The notes under the pieces: model-generated | What the model saw: the letters and a program-made list of their open reading frames with translations, nothing else | What the model was told of the DNA's origin: nothing | Database searches by the model: none | Position numbers and translations under genes: made by a program | Assembly (NCBI RefSeq): GCF_000154825.1 | Contig: NZ_DS560018.1 | Coordinates: 112,480 to 176,479 of the forward strand | Reading direction: 5' to 3' | DNA from: Anaerofustis stercorihominis DSM 17244 | GTDB taxonomy: Bacteria > Bacillota > Clostridia > Eubacteriales > Anaerofustaceae | Length of the DNA: 64,000 bases | Part shown: positions 26,801 to 34,483 of the stretch, in pieces | How positions within the stretch are numbered: the stretch's first letter is position 1 | Layout: each line of letters opens with the position of its first letter

Positions 26801-27110
26801 AAACCGTTCCGCCCAATATGTTTATATCTACATCCGCATCGTTTCCCGTGGAATTAAGCCCTACTATCTTGCTTACCGTACCGCTGTACATACAAACCGA
26901 CGCTTTTTTCACGCTGTGATTTTTATCGTCTCCGTAAACGGTAAGATTGTTTCTATCATATGTTATGCTGTCGTTTCCGTCATTGTAGTATATGCTTACT
27001 CCGGTGTCGGAACCGGCTTTCTGCCTTATAGTTATATCGTTGCCGTTGGCATACAAACTGCTTCCCGAAATTTCCGGAACCGATTTCCCGTCGTCTTTTA
27101 CGACGCTCAC
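23865..27110 (-). CDS. Large surface protein, C-terminal fragment (after a stop codon)
   Basis: The last 1081 residues of a broken giant cell-surface protein. A long beta-strand-rich part (about 1-700) has many VNV/NIN strands that look like a right-handed beta-helix. Then come BspA-type leucine-rich repeats (about 745-800, ITKIGREAFYKCSSLSGVVL), an Ig-like domain with QWYSNT, a second Ig-like/MBG domain (KLNKDYKLSY...AGKAYVTITG), and a C-terminal fibronectin III-like domain. The preceding fragment ends at TAA, but the reading frame is the same. The codons between (ASCEV) complete the Ig-like strand, so the stop is an in-frame nonsense change, not a gene boundary. The GTG at this start has no ribosome site. 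Confidence 0.8.
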   Translation of the reverse strand: MSVVKDDGKSVPEISGSSLYANGNDITIRQKAGSDTGVSIYYNDGNDSITYDRNNLTVYGDDKNHSVKKASVCMYSGTVSKIVGLNSTGNDADVDINILGGTVSSELRGAWIQYADKDKGPLSVGNINIKVSGGQIGSVYAIQGQGENREITAKSVNVDVRYAGVLTNGQYGIYNGGIVKGDLTLNFLGCAMKPTNYPKIYGIYNQTNSNNKSQYVGGNLSVNVNNCTGMENAEIYGASDHADINNMSVNVTNTDVAKIYGGMKYVNVINNSAVNVVNTKSSMMNVSGECILANGEYNFFKKGSLNLRGNITFGGYVYGGGQGGTVDYYSGMKEEKGKVYFISSSGAKDEISKIGNFDNIDINIDGPTFENLVVFGSGGYTSVGNIKGEVKNANFNTGVNIGSQNGYTKKIDVDFSDNVYCSEEVAFLWRGFYDDVDFDMSKTCNVKTLYVGSDYPPNGDAVIRNNINVNIEKGAKVYDPVFGPYIDKAKNVNINASGTVFSLKDIPLNSSENKKSYNVNKDSIWKLYAGMKIDEGVSLNAEGKVYINERLDLDGTLTASKDVVNIEESDNDLKTIFDISSDGIVMIKKADLTGINKEGLSLNDMGKLPVMSISTDTYNGSVFGLDEGELPNGYSVIYSNKASTDPKDYSLDIMKFRDVGKHNVYYMLMNKNGIRAFKVSRVDILSDIEEVSLSGGKVTYLYDIYSGDVTVKGIKGSFTSKGDLPMNVNVESVGSRRITKIGREAFYKCSSLSGVVLPSSVREIEDYAFFDCTKLNGIYIPSSVKVIGENVFGNKSSSFTIYSSSGSYAESYAKENGYKFVICTKPVITVNAVSSTYYKNQSAKALSVKATGGDLKYQWYSNTKNSLSGAKAIKGAVSASYKPSTNKEGTTYYFVKVQNYLGNITGKIAKISVKPNIASAKISGIKTKVYTGKKIGQKPVIKIGKKTLKLNKDYKLSYRDNLKAGKAYVTITGINTYAGSVKKGFIIKPKKGTISKASTKSKSVTLTIKSQKSSGVLKYHVAYKVKDSNTYYKYVTTEDLKYTIKKLKKNKIYSFRVRGRIDVGSKVYYGDWSKIKNVKVK

Positions 27111-27122
27111 TTCGCATGAAGC

Positions 27123-28097
27123 TTATTTACTATCGTTATCTATATTGCTGAGAGCACAGACAGTCACCTTCGCGGTCCCTTCTTTTAGCCCTAGTACATT
27201 GCCGTCGCTGTCCACACCTACGATATTTTCATCAGAACTTTCGAATGATACACTGTAATCTGCCCCTTGATTTGCGTCTACAGTGTATTCAAGCTTTTCA
27301 CTTCCCCCCTCTTTTAGGGTGAGTTTATTTTTATTTAGCTTTATAGAATTTATATCCGTAGATTTTATATTCAAATTTTCATCTACGTAATATCCGCCTA
27401 CATCGGGATTTTGCAGGTTCGCTATTTCTATCTTGCCCGCAAAATCAGGATTTCCGCTTCCCCAGTAATTATCGCTCAATTTAATACTGTCGGGGTCTTT
27501 TATACTACCCGCTTTTATATAATCCCCCTCCCCTGTAAGCAATGAAGAATTTAAGATATATATTTCGTTGTTCTTTCCGTTTAGCATTATAAGATGTTCT
27601 TTTCCCGCGTCCGGAGCATTTGCGTCCACCGCTTTTACGGTGCTATCGCTTACGGTTATCTTGACATTATCGGCGGCAGCCGTATCTCCCCCGTCTTTAT
27701 CGAACTTAGAACATATTACTCCGAAATCTTTCCCGTCGGCATTTTTTATCCCCGTAAGGACGCTGCCGTTTTTAACGTTTATCACCGTATTCTTGGCTGC
27801 GATTTTTCCCGAACCGTCTGAAGCAGACAGAACGACTGCCCCATAGCCTTTGATATTCGATTTATCCAAGGTAAGAGTATTGTTGGTATCAAAAAGGCTT
27901 ACCGCATGGTATTTTTTTGATGATATATCACAATTTTTTATGTTTACGTCATTGTAGCCTTTCATCACCGCCACCGCACATGAAAAAGTATCGTCGGCAC
28001 TTATACTGCACTTATTCAAATTCAAAGCGGAATGGTCGGCTTCAAAAGTTATCCCATGAGAACCGTCCCCGATACTCCTAATCTCACAATTTTCCAT
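27123..28097 (-). CDS. Large surface protein, middle fragment
   Basis: Middle piece of the same broken surface protein. Residues about 1-230 continue the beta-helix (repeated LNLNKCSISAD, VNIKNCDISS, LTLDKSNIKG units). The rest is a bacterial Ig-like (BIg2) domain: IKLNKNKLTLKEGGSEKLEY...VGVDSDGNVLGLKEGTAKVTV, ending at a stop that cuts off its last strand. The frame is open upstream of the nominal ATG to about 28180. There it meets the first fragment, in a place where adding one T to a TTT run would join the two (KNSA + FDTKAGDKG). There is no ribosome site at the ATG, so independent expression is unlikely. Confidence 0.75.
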   Translation of the reverse strand: MENCEIRSIGDGSHGITFEADHSALNLNKCSISADDTFSCAVAVMKGYNDVNIKNCDISSKKYHAVSLFDTNNTLTLDKSNIKGYGAVVLSASDGSGKIAAKNTVINVKNGSVLTGIKNADGKDFGVICSKFDKDGGDTAAADNVKITVSDSTVKAVDANAPDAGKEHLIMLNGKNNEIYILNSSLLTGEGDYIKAGSIKDPDSIKLSDNYWGSGNPDFAGKIEIANLQNPDVGGYYVDENLNIKSTDINSIKLNKNKLTLKEGGSEKLEYTVDANQGADYSVSFESSDENIVGVDSDGNVLGLKEGTAKVTVCALSNIDNDSK

Positions 28098-28138
28098 ATT
28101 AAGAGTGATATCTTTGAGATTACCAATAAAGACCGTAT

Positions 28139-29476
28139 CTATGCCTTTATCTCCCGCTTTTGTGTCAAAGCGGAATTTTTTATATCAACAGTTATACCGT
28201 CATTATCCGAAATGATTATGACTCCTCTGTCCTCTTCATTGCTGCTTTCGTATTCAAAATCCACACCATCTATGGTGACGCTCTCGCTTATAAATGCTCT
28301 TCCCTTAACTTTTGCGTTCACTTCTCCGCTTCCCTTAAGCGTGATGTTTTTATCTAAGGTTATGGTTTCTGCGTAGGTTTCTTCGGGTATTGATATTGTA
28401 TCCCCTCTGTTCGCCGCATTTACCGCTTCGGATATGGTATAAAAATCCCCGTTTTGAGAAGATACCTTTATTCCCTGAGCTTTTTTAAGCGGAGCATTTT
28501 TACTGTCGTATACAAACTGAGGTACATTTTTCCCCGCTCCGCCGTTGCTTGTTATTCTGTCGTAGCTTAAGGTCTTGTTCGTATCGTCATAATCGAATGA
28601 TATATTGTCCGTATATGTATATATCTTTAAGCTTGTAAGGCTAAGCTTGTTTTCTTTTATCAAAAATTCAAGGTCTATATGATTGTTATCCGCCTGAGTA
28701 CCGTCAATGACTGCCCTTCCGTCATTATTTATCACTATTTTGTTGCCTTTGTCATCTTTATATGTACCCGCATATTTAGTATAATCAACGCTCTTCGAAC
28801 TTTCTTCTCCCACATCTATGGCAGCAGACATGATAAACCCGGTAAAACTCTTAGAATCCACCAGCCTTATGTTGTCATAGGAATCCCTGTTTTGATTTAG
28901 ATATTCAACAGGTATGGAAAACGTATTGGACGTATGTTCCACAACGAATACTCCCATAGCATTTTGAAAGCTTATTTCAATATTCGAGAAATCGGTCACT
29001 TCGCATAGCTCATTACTGTAATTAAGCCCCGCATACTTTTCTATTTCAAAGTTTATTATTTTCTTTGAAGTATCCAAAGTAATCTTGCCTTTATCGAAAT
29101 ATCCACTTCCACCTGCCATGGTCAAAGAAGAAGCACTGCTTTTATCCTCGTCGTACCAATATTTTAAAACGACTTTTGCACTCTGAGAAACATCCGCCGT
29201 ACTTTTTATATTTTTTTGTTTTTTAACGCTCTTTTCTTCACCGCTCTTCTCTTCCGTGACATTCTTATCTGCCTCTTCCGATTTCATATCGGCTTTCTCT
29301 TCTTCTTTTGAGCCTTCATTTTCCGAAGTCACATTTTCTTGTTGTGATACCTCGGTATTATTTTTCAAGTCATTTATGTTCCCGCCGATATTTTCCTCAG
29401 CAAAAATAGGCGTCGTATAGCCTATCATCAGGAAAAAACACAAAAATAAAGATAATGATTTTTTTACACCTTTCAT
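28139..29476 (-). CDS. Large surface protein, N-terminal fragment
   Basis: First 445 residues of the broken surface protein. A signal peptide (1-26, ending TTPIFA) is followed by a Glu/Lys-rich linker (about 27-90), a region of unknown fold, and the start of a beta-helix (about 350-445: TISEAVNAANRGDTISIPE, then ITLDKNITLKGSGEV). GGAGG precedes the ATG, so this is the real translation start of the locus. It would give a truncated, secreted product if the frameshift is genuine. Joined, the three pieces total about 1,870 residues. Confidence 0.8.
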   Translation of the reverse strand: MKGVKKSLSLFLCFFLMIGYTTPIFAEENIGGNINDLKNNTEVSQQENVTSENEGSKEEEKADMKSEEADKNVTEEKSGEEKSVKKQKNIKSTADVSQSAKVVLKYWYDEDKSSASSLTMAGGSGYFDKGKITLDTSKKIINFEIEKYAGLNYSNELCEVTDFSNIEISFQNAMGVFVVEHTSNTFSIPVEYLNQNRDSYDNIRLVDSKSFTGFIMSAAIDVGEESSKSVDYTKYAGTYKDDKGNKIVINNDGRAVIDGTQADNNHIDLEFLIKENKLSLTSLKIYTYTDNISFDYDDTNKTLSYDRITSNGGAGKNVPQFVYDSKNAPLKKAQGIKVSSQNGDFYTISEAVNAANRGDTISIPEETYAETITLDKNITLKGSGEVNAKVKGRAFISESVTIDGVDFEYESSNEEDRGVIIISDNDGITVDIKNSALTQKREIKA

Positions 29477-29894
29477 AAAAATACCTCCCCCGCTGGTATA
29501 TGGTTACAATTTTATATTAAAACGACATTATATATATAATTATATAACTATTATACATTTATTGCAAACATTATCTATATCCATATATTACCTTTTTTGA
29601 CTCTATCTGCCATGTTAATATTTTATTTTTATTTGTTTACTTTTTTTATTTACATCTTTTAAATCAAATATATAAATAATACCGTCTTTAGATATTTGAT
29701 AAGAAGGATACGTATATTTAGATGCAAGTAAAAAATACAAAAGATATTTTTATAATAAACAAAACCAAAGCTTTTATATATCAGATTTCCTTTAAAATAT
29801 AAAAACCAAATACTTTTGACATTTCCTTACAGGGATATTAAAATTGAATAAAATACATGCTACCCCTTGATTAAAAAAATCATGAAAGAAAGGG
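29477..29894. other. Gene-free stretch between divergent genes
   Basis: Very AT-rich spacer that should hold the promoter of the surface-protein gene (not clearly seen) and holds the promoter of the YdeI-like gene at 29816-29844. No gene is visible. Confidence 0.5.
29816..29844 (+). promoter_or_regulatory. Promoter upstream of the YdeI-like locus
   Basis: TTGACA (29816-29821) and TAAAAT (29839-29844) are spaced by exactly 17 bases, ahead of the decayed duplicate and the intact gene. Confidence 0.7.
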
Positions 29895-30050
29895 AAAACA
29901 ATGAGTGAGATACTTAAACTTACAAACGGTAAGAAATTCGAAAAATAGCAGAGCGTAAACTGTTTTTTGGTGACAACGGTTGGCTGTTATTTAACAAGTC
30001 AGGATAGCACAAAACCATAAAAGCCTTTGAAGCAGAAAGGATAGTACAAG
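29895..30050 (+). pseudogene. Decayed tandem copy of the 5' end of the YdeI-like gene
   Basis: About 155 bp align with the first 155 bp of the intact gene immediately downstream, including the ribosome-site region, ATGAGTGAGATACTTAAA, TTTGGCTGTTATT and the ACCATAAAAGCCTTTGA stretch. The copy has substitutions, small deletions and a TAG after 15 codons. What remains translatable is MSEILKLTNGKKFEK, which now sits as a short upstream ORF (29901-29948) between the promoter and the intact gene. Confidence 0.8.
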
Positions 30051-30059
30051 GAAAAAACA

Positions 30060-30620
30060 ATGAGTGAGATACTTAAATTTTCAAACAGAGAAGAATTCAG
30101 GAAATGGCTGAGCATCAACCATATGTCGGATATGGGAGTTTGGCTGTTATTCGGTAAATCGGGCGATCCCAAAACCATAAAAGCCTTTGAGGCACTGGAG
30201 GAAGCCCTTTGCTGGGGGTGGATAGACTCACAGATGAAAAGCATAGACAAAAAGACCTATAAAAAATATTTTTCTCGCAGAAGAGAAAAAAGCAAGTGGT
30301 CGGAAAAGAATAAAAAGCTTACGGAAAAACTCGAAAAACAAGGACTGATGACCGACTATGGAAGAAAGAAAATAGAAGAAGCAAAGAAAAACGGACAGTG
30401 GGAAGCTAAGAAAGCTCCGTCTATTACCGAGGAAGAGATAGAATTCCTTTCTTCTCTATTAAAAGACCACGAAACCGCATATATAAATTTTATGAACATG
30501 TCAAAGTCCGTAAAGAAAACATACACCCGTGCATATCTCGATGCAAAAACAGATATGGGAAAAGAAAAAAGGTTATCATGGATTATAGAAAGGCTGAATA
30601 AAAATTTAAAACCCATGTGA
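30060..30620 (+). CDS. YdeI/OmpD-associated family protein
   Basis: A 186-residue cytoplasmic protein of the YdeI/OmpD-associated (bacteriocin-protection-like) family, whose biochemical role is not settled. Family landmarks are FSNREEFRKWLSINH near the N terminus, VWLLFGK, EALEEALCWGWIDSQ, KKYFSRRREKSKWSEKNKK and the TYTRAYLDAK stretch with MGKEKRLSWIIERL at the C terminus. The start is preceded by AAGGAAAAAAC. It shares a promoter with the decayed copy of its own 5' end. It is otherwise a single gene. Confidence 0.85.
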   Translation: MSEILKFSNREEFRKWLSINHMSDMGVWLLFGKSGDPKTIKAFEALEEALCWGWIDSQMKSIDKKTYKKYFSRRREKSKWSEKNKKLTEKLEKQGLMTDYGRKKIEEAKKNGQWEAKKAPSITEEEIEFLSSLLKDHETAYINFMNMSKSVKKTYTRAYLDAKTDMGKEKRLSWIIERLNKNLKPM

Positions 30621-31340
30621 TTTTCTTTTTTTTCTCCGCCTCCGACCGGTGCTGCATGTTAGAAGTATATATCTATACAAAGGGATTTCTAAGTATTAAT
30701 ATCCCCTTTACCTACCAAAGTAAACGATATGTATCGGATATATTTATTTTAAATCATTTATGATTTATGATGATTTCATAAGTATATGATTACCCCAAAG
30801 CTTATTTTATTTCCCGTTTCATATAATAAACTAAACGCAGAGAATAAAATTAATACAAAAAATCATAATTACCGATACCCTTTATAACAAAAATCCTCTC
30901 GCATGTTATCCTCCGACTTTATATCTGCTATTTATAAAACCGCTAACTTAAACTTGGTATATTACCGAAGCCTTCTTCTCCCGACCTTAACAAAAAGCAG
31001 AAAATACTTTTTTAAACAAGATTTCCCCGAGAAAAAGTTTTTATCTTTTATTTTACCGACCCCTTTATTCTTATATTTAAGATTTTTCTCTTATCAAAGC
31101 CTTTTAAAAGACCTAACAAACAAAACATTCATAATATGATCAATAAAACTTACCTTCGATATAAATATTTTAATAACGCTATAAATAGCTTGATTTTATT
31201 TTTTACTTACATAAAATAACATCATTTTACCTCATATTTTACTTTTCTCCATCTTTATACTTTTTTACCCAACAGTAACCCTTTTTAGATTTTTGAATAT
31301 ATTATTAGTGAAAAGAATCTAACAAGGGAGGCTTATTTAA
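30621..31340. other. Gene-free stretch upstream of cotJABC
   Basis: About 720 bp of AT-rich DNA. The only longer ORF (78 codons, 30903-31139) is Leu/Phe-rich, starts without a ribosome site and looks random. TCATATT near 31232 and TTATACTT about 15 bases later loosely resemble a sporulation sigma-E promoter for cotJA, which I hold only as a possibility. Confidence 0.5.
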
Positions 31341-31535
31341 TTGGCAAATAATTATAAACCATTAGTTCCATACATGCCTTTAGTTCCAAAGGTAGCAAAT
31401 GCATACGTACCGTTTCAAATGAATACGGATATGTACTCTGCACATGAAGGACTAATGAGACACGGAACAATGTTTGAAGCTTTATATTCACCATTTGAAG
31501 GAAATGTAAAAGGGAGTGACGTAATATGCAAATAA
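31341..31535 (+). CDS. cotJA: Spore coat associated protein CotJA
   Basis: Small (64-residue) component of the CotJ inner spore-coat complex, made in the mother cell during sporulation. The YMPLVPKVANAYVPFQ block near the N terminus and the FEALYSPF stretch near the C terminus are typical. Translation begins at TTG, preceded by GGGAGG. Its end overlaps the cotJB start by 10 bp, and the three cotJ genes are arranged in the usual order, so it is the first gene of a translationally coupled operon. Confidence 0.93.
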   Translation: MANNYKPLVPYMPLVPKVANAYVPFQMNTDMYSAHEGLMRHGTMFEALYSPFEGNVKGSDVICK

Positions 31536-31876
31536 ATATGGGATGCGGATGTTCGGGTCCTACTGACGGCAATATCAACGATAACATCGAAGATAACAAC
31601 AATGCAGTAGACAACAGAACCATGCAGGAAATTTATCACGATATAAAAATGTATACTTTTGCAACACAGGATACCGCATTATACTTGGATACTCATCCAA
31701 ACGATACCGTGGTTTTAGACAGACACAACGAATATTCAAAGAAGCTCAAAGAAGCTAACGAAGCTTATGAAAAATTTAACAATCCTATCGATAACACAGG
31801 TATATCAACCGGATTTTGGCACTATATAGAAGGTCCTTGGGCCGCTCAAAATATGGATTGGGAGGAAGATAAATAA
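31526..31876 (+). CDS. cotJB: Spore coat protein CotJB
   Basis: Middle gene of the cotJ operon. The predicted 116-residue protein has the family pattern in its C-terminal two thirds: MQEIYHDIKMYTFATQDTAL, YLDTHPNDTVVLDRHNEY, and a final WHYIEGPWAAQNMDWE. The first 35 residues, rich in Asn/Asp with a Cys-Gly-Cys, are longer than in Bacillus CotJB. Its stop overlaps the cotJC ATG by one base, pointing to coupled translation. It should assemble with CotJA and CotJC in the inner coat. Confidence 0.93.
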   Translation: MQINMGCGCSGPTDGNINDNIEDNNNAVDNRTMQEIYHDIKMYTFATQDTALYLDTHPNDTVVLDRHNEYSKKLKEANEAYEKFNNPIDNTGISTGFWHYIEGPWAAQNMDWEEDK

Positions 31877-32448
31877 TGTGGGTTTATAAAAAAATGTTAC
31901 AACATCCCGTTGAAGTATCGGGAAAAGACTTAAAAATGGCTAAAAATGTCCTAACTCAATACGGCGGACCGGACGGAGAACTCGGTGCATCACTGAGATA
32001 TCTTACTCAAAGATTTAACATGCCTTTAAAAGAAGGTACAGCTATACTAACCGATATAGGAAGCGAAGAACTTGGACATCTTGAAATGATAGGCACGATA
32101 TTCTCTAAGCTTGTAGAAGGTGCAACAAAAGACGAACTTATCGAAAGCGGTCTTGCGGGTTATAATATCGAACACGGCTGCAATCCATTCTATTTGAATG
32201 TAGACGGTGTTCCTTGGACAGCTGCATATATCGGCTCAAAGGGAGACGCCGAAGTGGATATGTATGAAGATATGGACGCAGAACAAAAAGCAAGGATAAC
32301 TTACGAAAATCTTATCAAAATGACAGACGATCCTCTCCTTAAAAATACTCTAAGATTTTTAAGAGAAAGAGAAGTAGTTCATTTTCAGCGTTTCGGCGAA
32401 GTTTTAAGACTCGTACAGGAAGATAAAGCAAGAAAGAAAGTATTTTAA
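31876..32448 (+). CDS. cotJC: Spore coat manganese-catalase-like protein CotJC
   Basis: Ferritin-fold protein of 190 residues related to manganese catalases and built into the spore coat. Metal-site helices are recognisable: TDIGSEELGHLEMIGT carries a Glu-x-x-His pair and FLREREVVHFQRFGE another. Length and sequence match CotJC of Bacillus and Clostridia. Last gene of the operon, followed by a strong terminator. Catalase activity has been shown for some relatives, not here. Confidence 0.95.
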   Translation: MWVYKKMLQHPVEVSGKDLKMAKNVLTQYGGPDGELGASLRYLTQRFNMPLKEGTAILTDIGSEELGHLEMIGTIFSKLVEGATKDELIESGLAGYNIEHGCNPFYLNVDGVPWTAAYIGSKGDAEVDMYEDMDAEQKARITYENLIKMTDDPLLKNTLRFLREREVVHFQRFGEVLRLVQEDKARKKVF

Positions 32449-32470
32449 TCTAAAATAAAACAAAACTAAA

Positions 32471-32497
32471 GACCCGCCTTTCGGCGGGTCTTTTTTT
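32471..32497 (+). terminator. Terminator of the cotJ operon
   Basis: GACCCGCC/GGCGGGTC around a TTTC loop, followed by seven T. A textbook intrinsic terminator. Confidence 0.95.
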
Positions 32498-32638
32498 ATA
32501 AAACATTTCCTATTTATGTCTATATTTTGGATATTTAATATCAACCCTCATTGATTTTAATGTGTTTTACCCATGTATCCGCGTTTTCATTTAATATATT
32601 TTCCCATATTATCTGCCTGACAATATAACTTACATAAG

Positions 32639-33391
32639 CTATTCATTGATTTCCTCTTTAAAATCATTTAAAGTAAGTTCCATTCCCTTATGCGGAAAAG
32701 AAAGATAATCTATAGCCCAGTATATCCAGTCTTCTTCTTTTATACTCTTTATTACAGGCTTTATGTCATTTTGATAATATTCTTCTATATCATTAGCATA
32801 TGACATTACCACATTATATCCAAACCGCCCCTTATCTTTACAACCTTCATATGCTTTTTTAAAATCACTATATACAGCGGGATCCGCAGAACCGTTATCC
32901 AAAAATAAATATGGATTACAATCGCCCAAATAATCAAGAATAATATCGTCGTATCTGCCCATCGTCATATAATCCACAAAATAATACATCAAAACAAACA
33001 TTTCAAAACTGTTCATCTCGCTTTCTTTTTTCAGCATATTGTTTATGCTATGCTCGGGTATATCACTCCCTTTATGTTCTTCATTCAAATAATCTTCGAA
33101 AAATCCTATCCAATTTTCCTTTTCCATATTATTAAACGCATTTATTAAAAATGGTTTCCCAAATCTTTTTAAAAATTCCTTAACAAAGTAATATCCATAA
33201 TCCTTATCGTTTCCGTAATCCCTATATGCCATTTTAAAGGTAAAATATAATGACGGGTCGGAAGAATCCACTTCATCTCTTGCAAACGGATTTAGCAAAC
33301 CCAAATAATTTTCCAACGCTTCATTATGATTATTATGCCATTCATCGTTTAATGCATAAAACATCTGAGTATATATTTCAAAAGTATTCAT
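32639..33391 (-). CDS. Putative immunity protein with internal duplication
   Basis: A 250-residue acidic cytoplasmic protein that I cannot place in a named family. It consists of two related halves. MNTFEIYTQMFYALNDEW...ENYLGLLNPF...DPSLYFTFKMAYRD in the first half parallels MNSFEMFVLMYYFVDYM...LDYLGDCNPY...DPAVYSDFKKAYEG in the second. Each half ends with a W-x-x-(F/A)-D-YL motif. It begins two bases after the stop of a toxin-tail-like remnant on the same strand. That is exactly where immunity genes of polymorphic toxins lie. AGAGGTAAG, inside that remnant's last codons, is its ribosome site. An immunity role is inferred from position and composition. Confidence 0.7.
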   Translation of the reverse strand: MNTFEIYTQMFYALNDEWHNNHNEALENYLGLLNPFARDEVDSSDPSLYFTFKMAYRDYGNDKDYGYYFVKEFLKRFGKPFLINAFNNMEKENWIGFFEDYLNEEHKGSDIPEHSINNMLKKESEMNSFEMFVLMYYFVDYMTMGRYDDIILDYLGDCNPYLFLDNGSADPAVYSDFKKAYEGCKDKGRFGYNVVMSYANDIEEYYQNDIKPVIKSIKEEDWIYWAIDYLSFPHKGMELTLNDFKEEINE

Positions 33392-33393
33392 TT

Positions 33394-33613
33394 TTACTTA
33401 CCTCTTTTTCTATTTCTTCTTAATGGTAGATTTTTTTTATAACCTGTTTCAGGATCCCAATTTCGAGGAGACTTATTAATTCCACCATCATTTAGTTTTC
33501 CGCTTATGCTCTCACTCCACATCTGACTTCCGTCTTCTAATTTTTTTTAAATGCCAAGTATTTCCAAGCTTATCTACTCCTTTATAATACTTATCATCAT
33601 CTGCCAAGTCAAT
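33394..33613 (-). pseudogene. Remnant of a polymorphic-toxin C-terminal end
   Basis: The minus strand reads IDLADDDKYYKGVDKLGNTW, HLKK, then after a frameshift in an A8 run LEDGSQMWSESISGKLNDGG, INKSPRNWDPETGYKKNLPL and RRNRKRGK, stop. The DGSQ-W...GGIN-x-xPR-W-(D/N)PETG pattern recalls the C-terminal ends of CDI-type/polymorphic toxin domains (from memory, not checked). Upstream of 33613 all frames are closed, so the rest of the gene is gone. Its stop lies two bases before the start of the putative immunity gene. Confidence 0.6.
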
Positions 33614-34007
33614 CTGTCTTTAAACTGCGCACTTTAATAACCCGCTTAATACTTAACTGTCCAAATCCTTTTTAAAAATATGATTGGATACTTTAAAAAA
33701 TAATAATCCTCACCGCCTTATTCAAACCGCAATCCACATAAACAAAATCTTTACTTCAAAATGAATATATTATTTAAAAATAATTTCACAATAACAAATA
33801 TTTTTTTAATAAAAGTTTAAACAAAAATTGACAAAATTCATTTTTTTTCTAAACTTTATATATTTTTAGGTTATAAATATGCTACCATATTCTAGAAAAT
33901 TTTACTAAATTTTTCGGGACTTACTTAAGTTTAAATAGGATTTAATCTAAGTTCTTTTTATTTGAATTTTAGTTATACGTACCCATACAAAATTAAGGAG
34001 GAAAACC
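33614..34007. other. Gene-free stretch
   Basis: AT-rich DNA with closed frames on both strands. It probably contains further decayed toxin-gene sequence on the left and the promoter and leader of the phage-type regulator on the right. AAGGAGG before 34008 is the regulator's ribosome site. I see no other feature. Confidence 0.5.
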
Positions 34008-34433
34008 ATGAATATAAAGAAAGAACTATCAAAACCTTATCTAATGAATGAAAAAATCAGTTTCACCAGAAATCAGCTCGAAGAATGCGAGATGTATATT
34101 GATAGGCTTTCCCCATTTTTATTTTGCGAAAATACAAATAAAAACCAAAAAGAATTTACGAATAAGGACCAGATCATAAACCTGTTTATATATCGAGAAA
34201 GACTGATAAACGAAGTCAACACTTTATATAAGCACAAATTGGACGTTTGCGATTTGATAGACAGCCTTGAAAACGAACTTGATAAGCTGATAATGAAAAA
34301 ACATTACCTGAGTTATGAATCATGGACAAAAATTTCGGAAGACTTGTCCATGACTTACCAGACAGTTTATACTCATCATAAAAAATCCCTCAAGGAACTG
34401 GAAAGAATGTTCTCATATAAAAAACAAATATAA
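34008..34433 (+). CDS. Phage-type late transcription regulator, sigma-70 region 4-like
   Basis: A 141-residue protein resembling the small DUF1492/ArpU-type regulators of Firmicutes phages. It has a long N-terminal helical part, then a sigma-70 region-4-like helix-turn-helix near the C terminus (about 95-135: KLIMKKHYLSYESWTKISED, LSMTYQTVYTHHKKSLKELE). In phages these switch on late or packaging genes. No other phage gene is nearby, so this is an orphan, perhaps left by a lost element. It has a strong ribosome site and its own terminator. A domesticated regulator is the other option. Confidence 0.72.
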   Translation: MNIKKELSKPYLMNEKISFTRNQLEECEMYIDRLSPFLFCENTNKNQKEFTNKDQIINLFIYRERLINEVNTLYKHKLDVCDLIDSLENELDKLIMKKHYLSYESWTKISEDLSMTYQTVYTHHKKSLKELERMFSYKKQI

Positions 34434-34435
34434 GA

Positions 34436-34466
34436 AAAAGACCTCGGTTATTCCCGAGGTCTTTTA
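34436..34466. terminator. Terminator, possibly bidirectional
   Basis: AAAAGACCTCGG/CCGAGGTCTTTT around a seven-base loop, after the phage-type regulator. T-tracts on both strands could also serve the convergent dehydrogenase gene. Confidence 0.88.
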
Positions 34467-34483
34467 AAAGAAACAAATAGGCT

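Noticed and set aside
24300..28376. Several plus-strand ORFs across the large surface-protein gene
   Set aside because: They mirror the minus-strand coding sequence, lack ribosome sites and show no domain features.
30903..31139. A 78-codon ORF upstream of cotJA
   Set aside because: Leu/Phe/Thr-rich with no motif, no ribosome site and no conserved look; typical of chance ORFs in AT-rich non-coding DNA.
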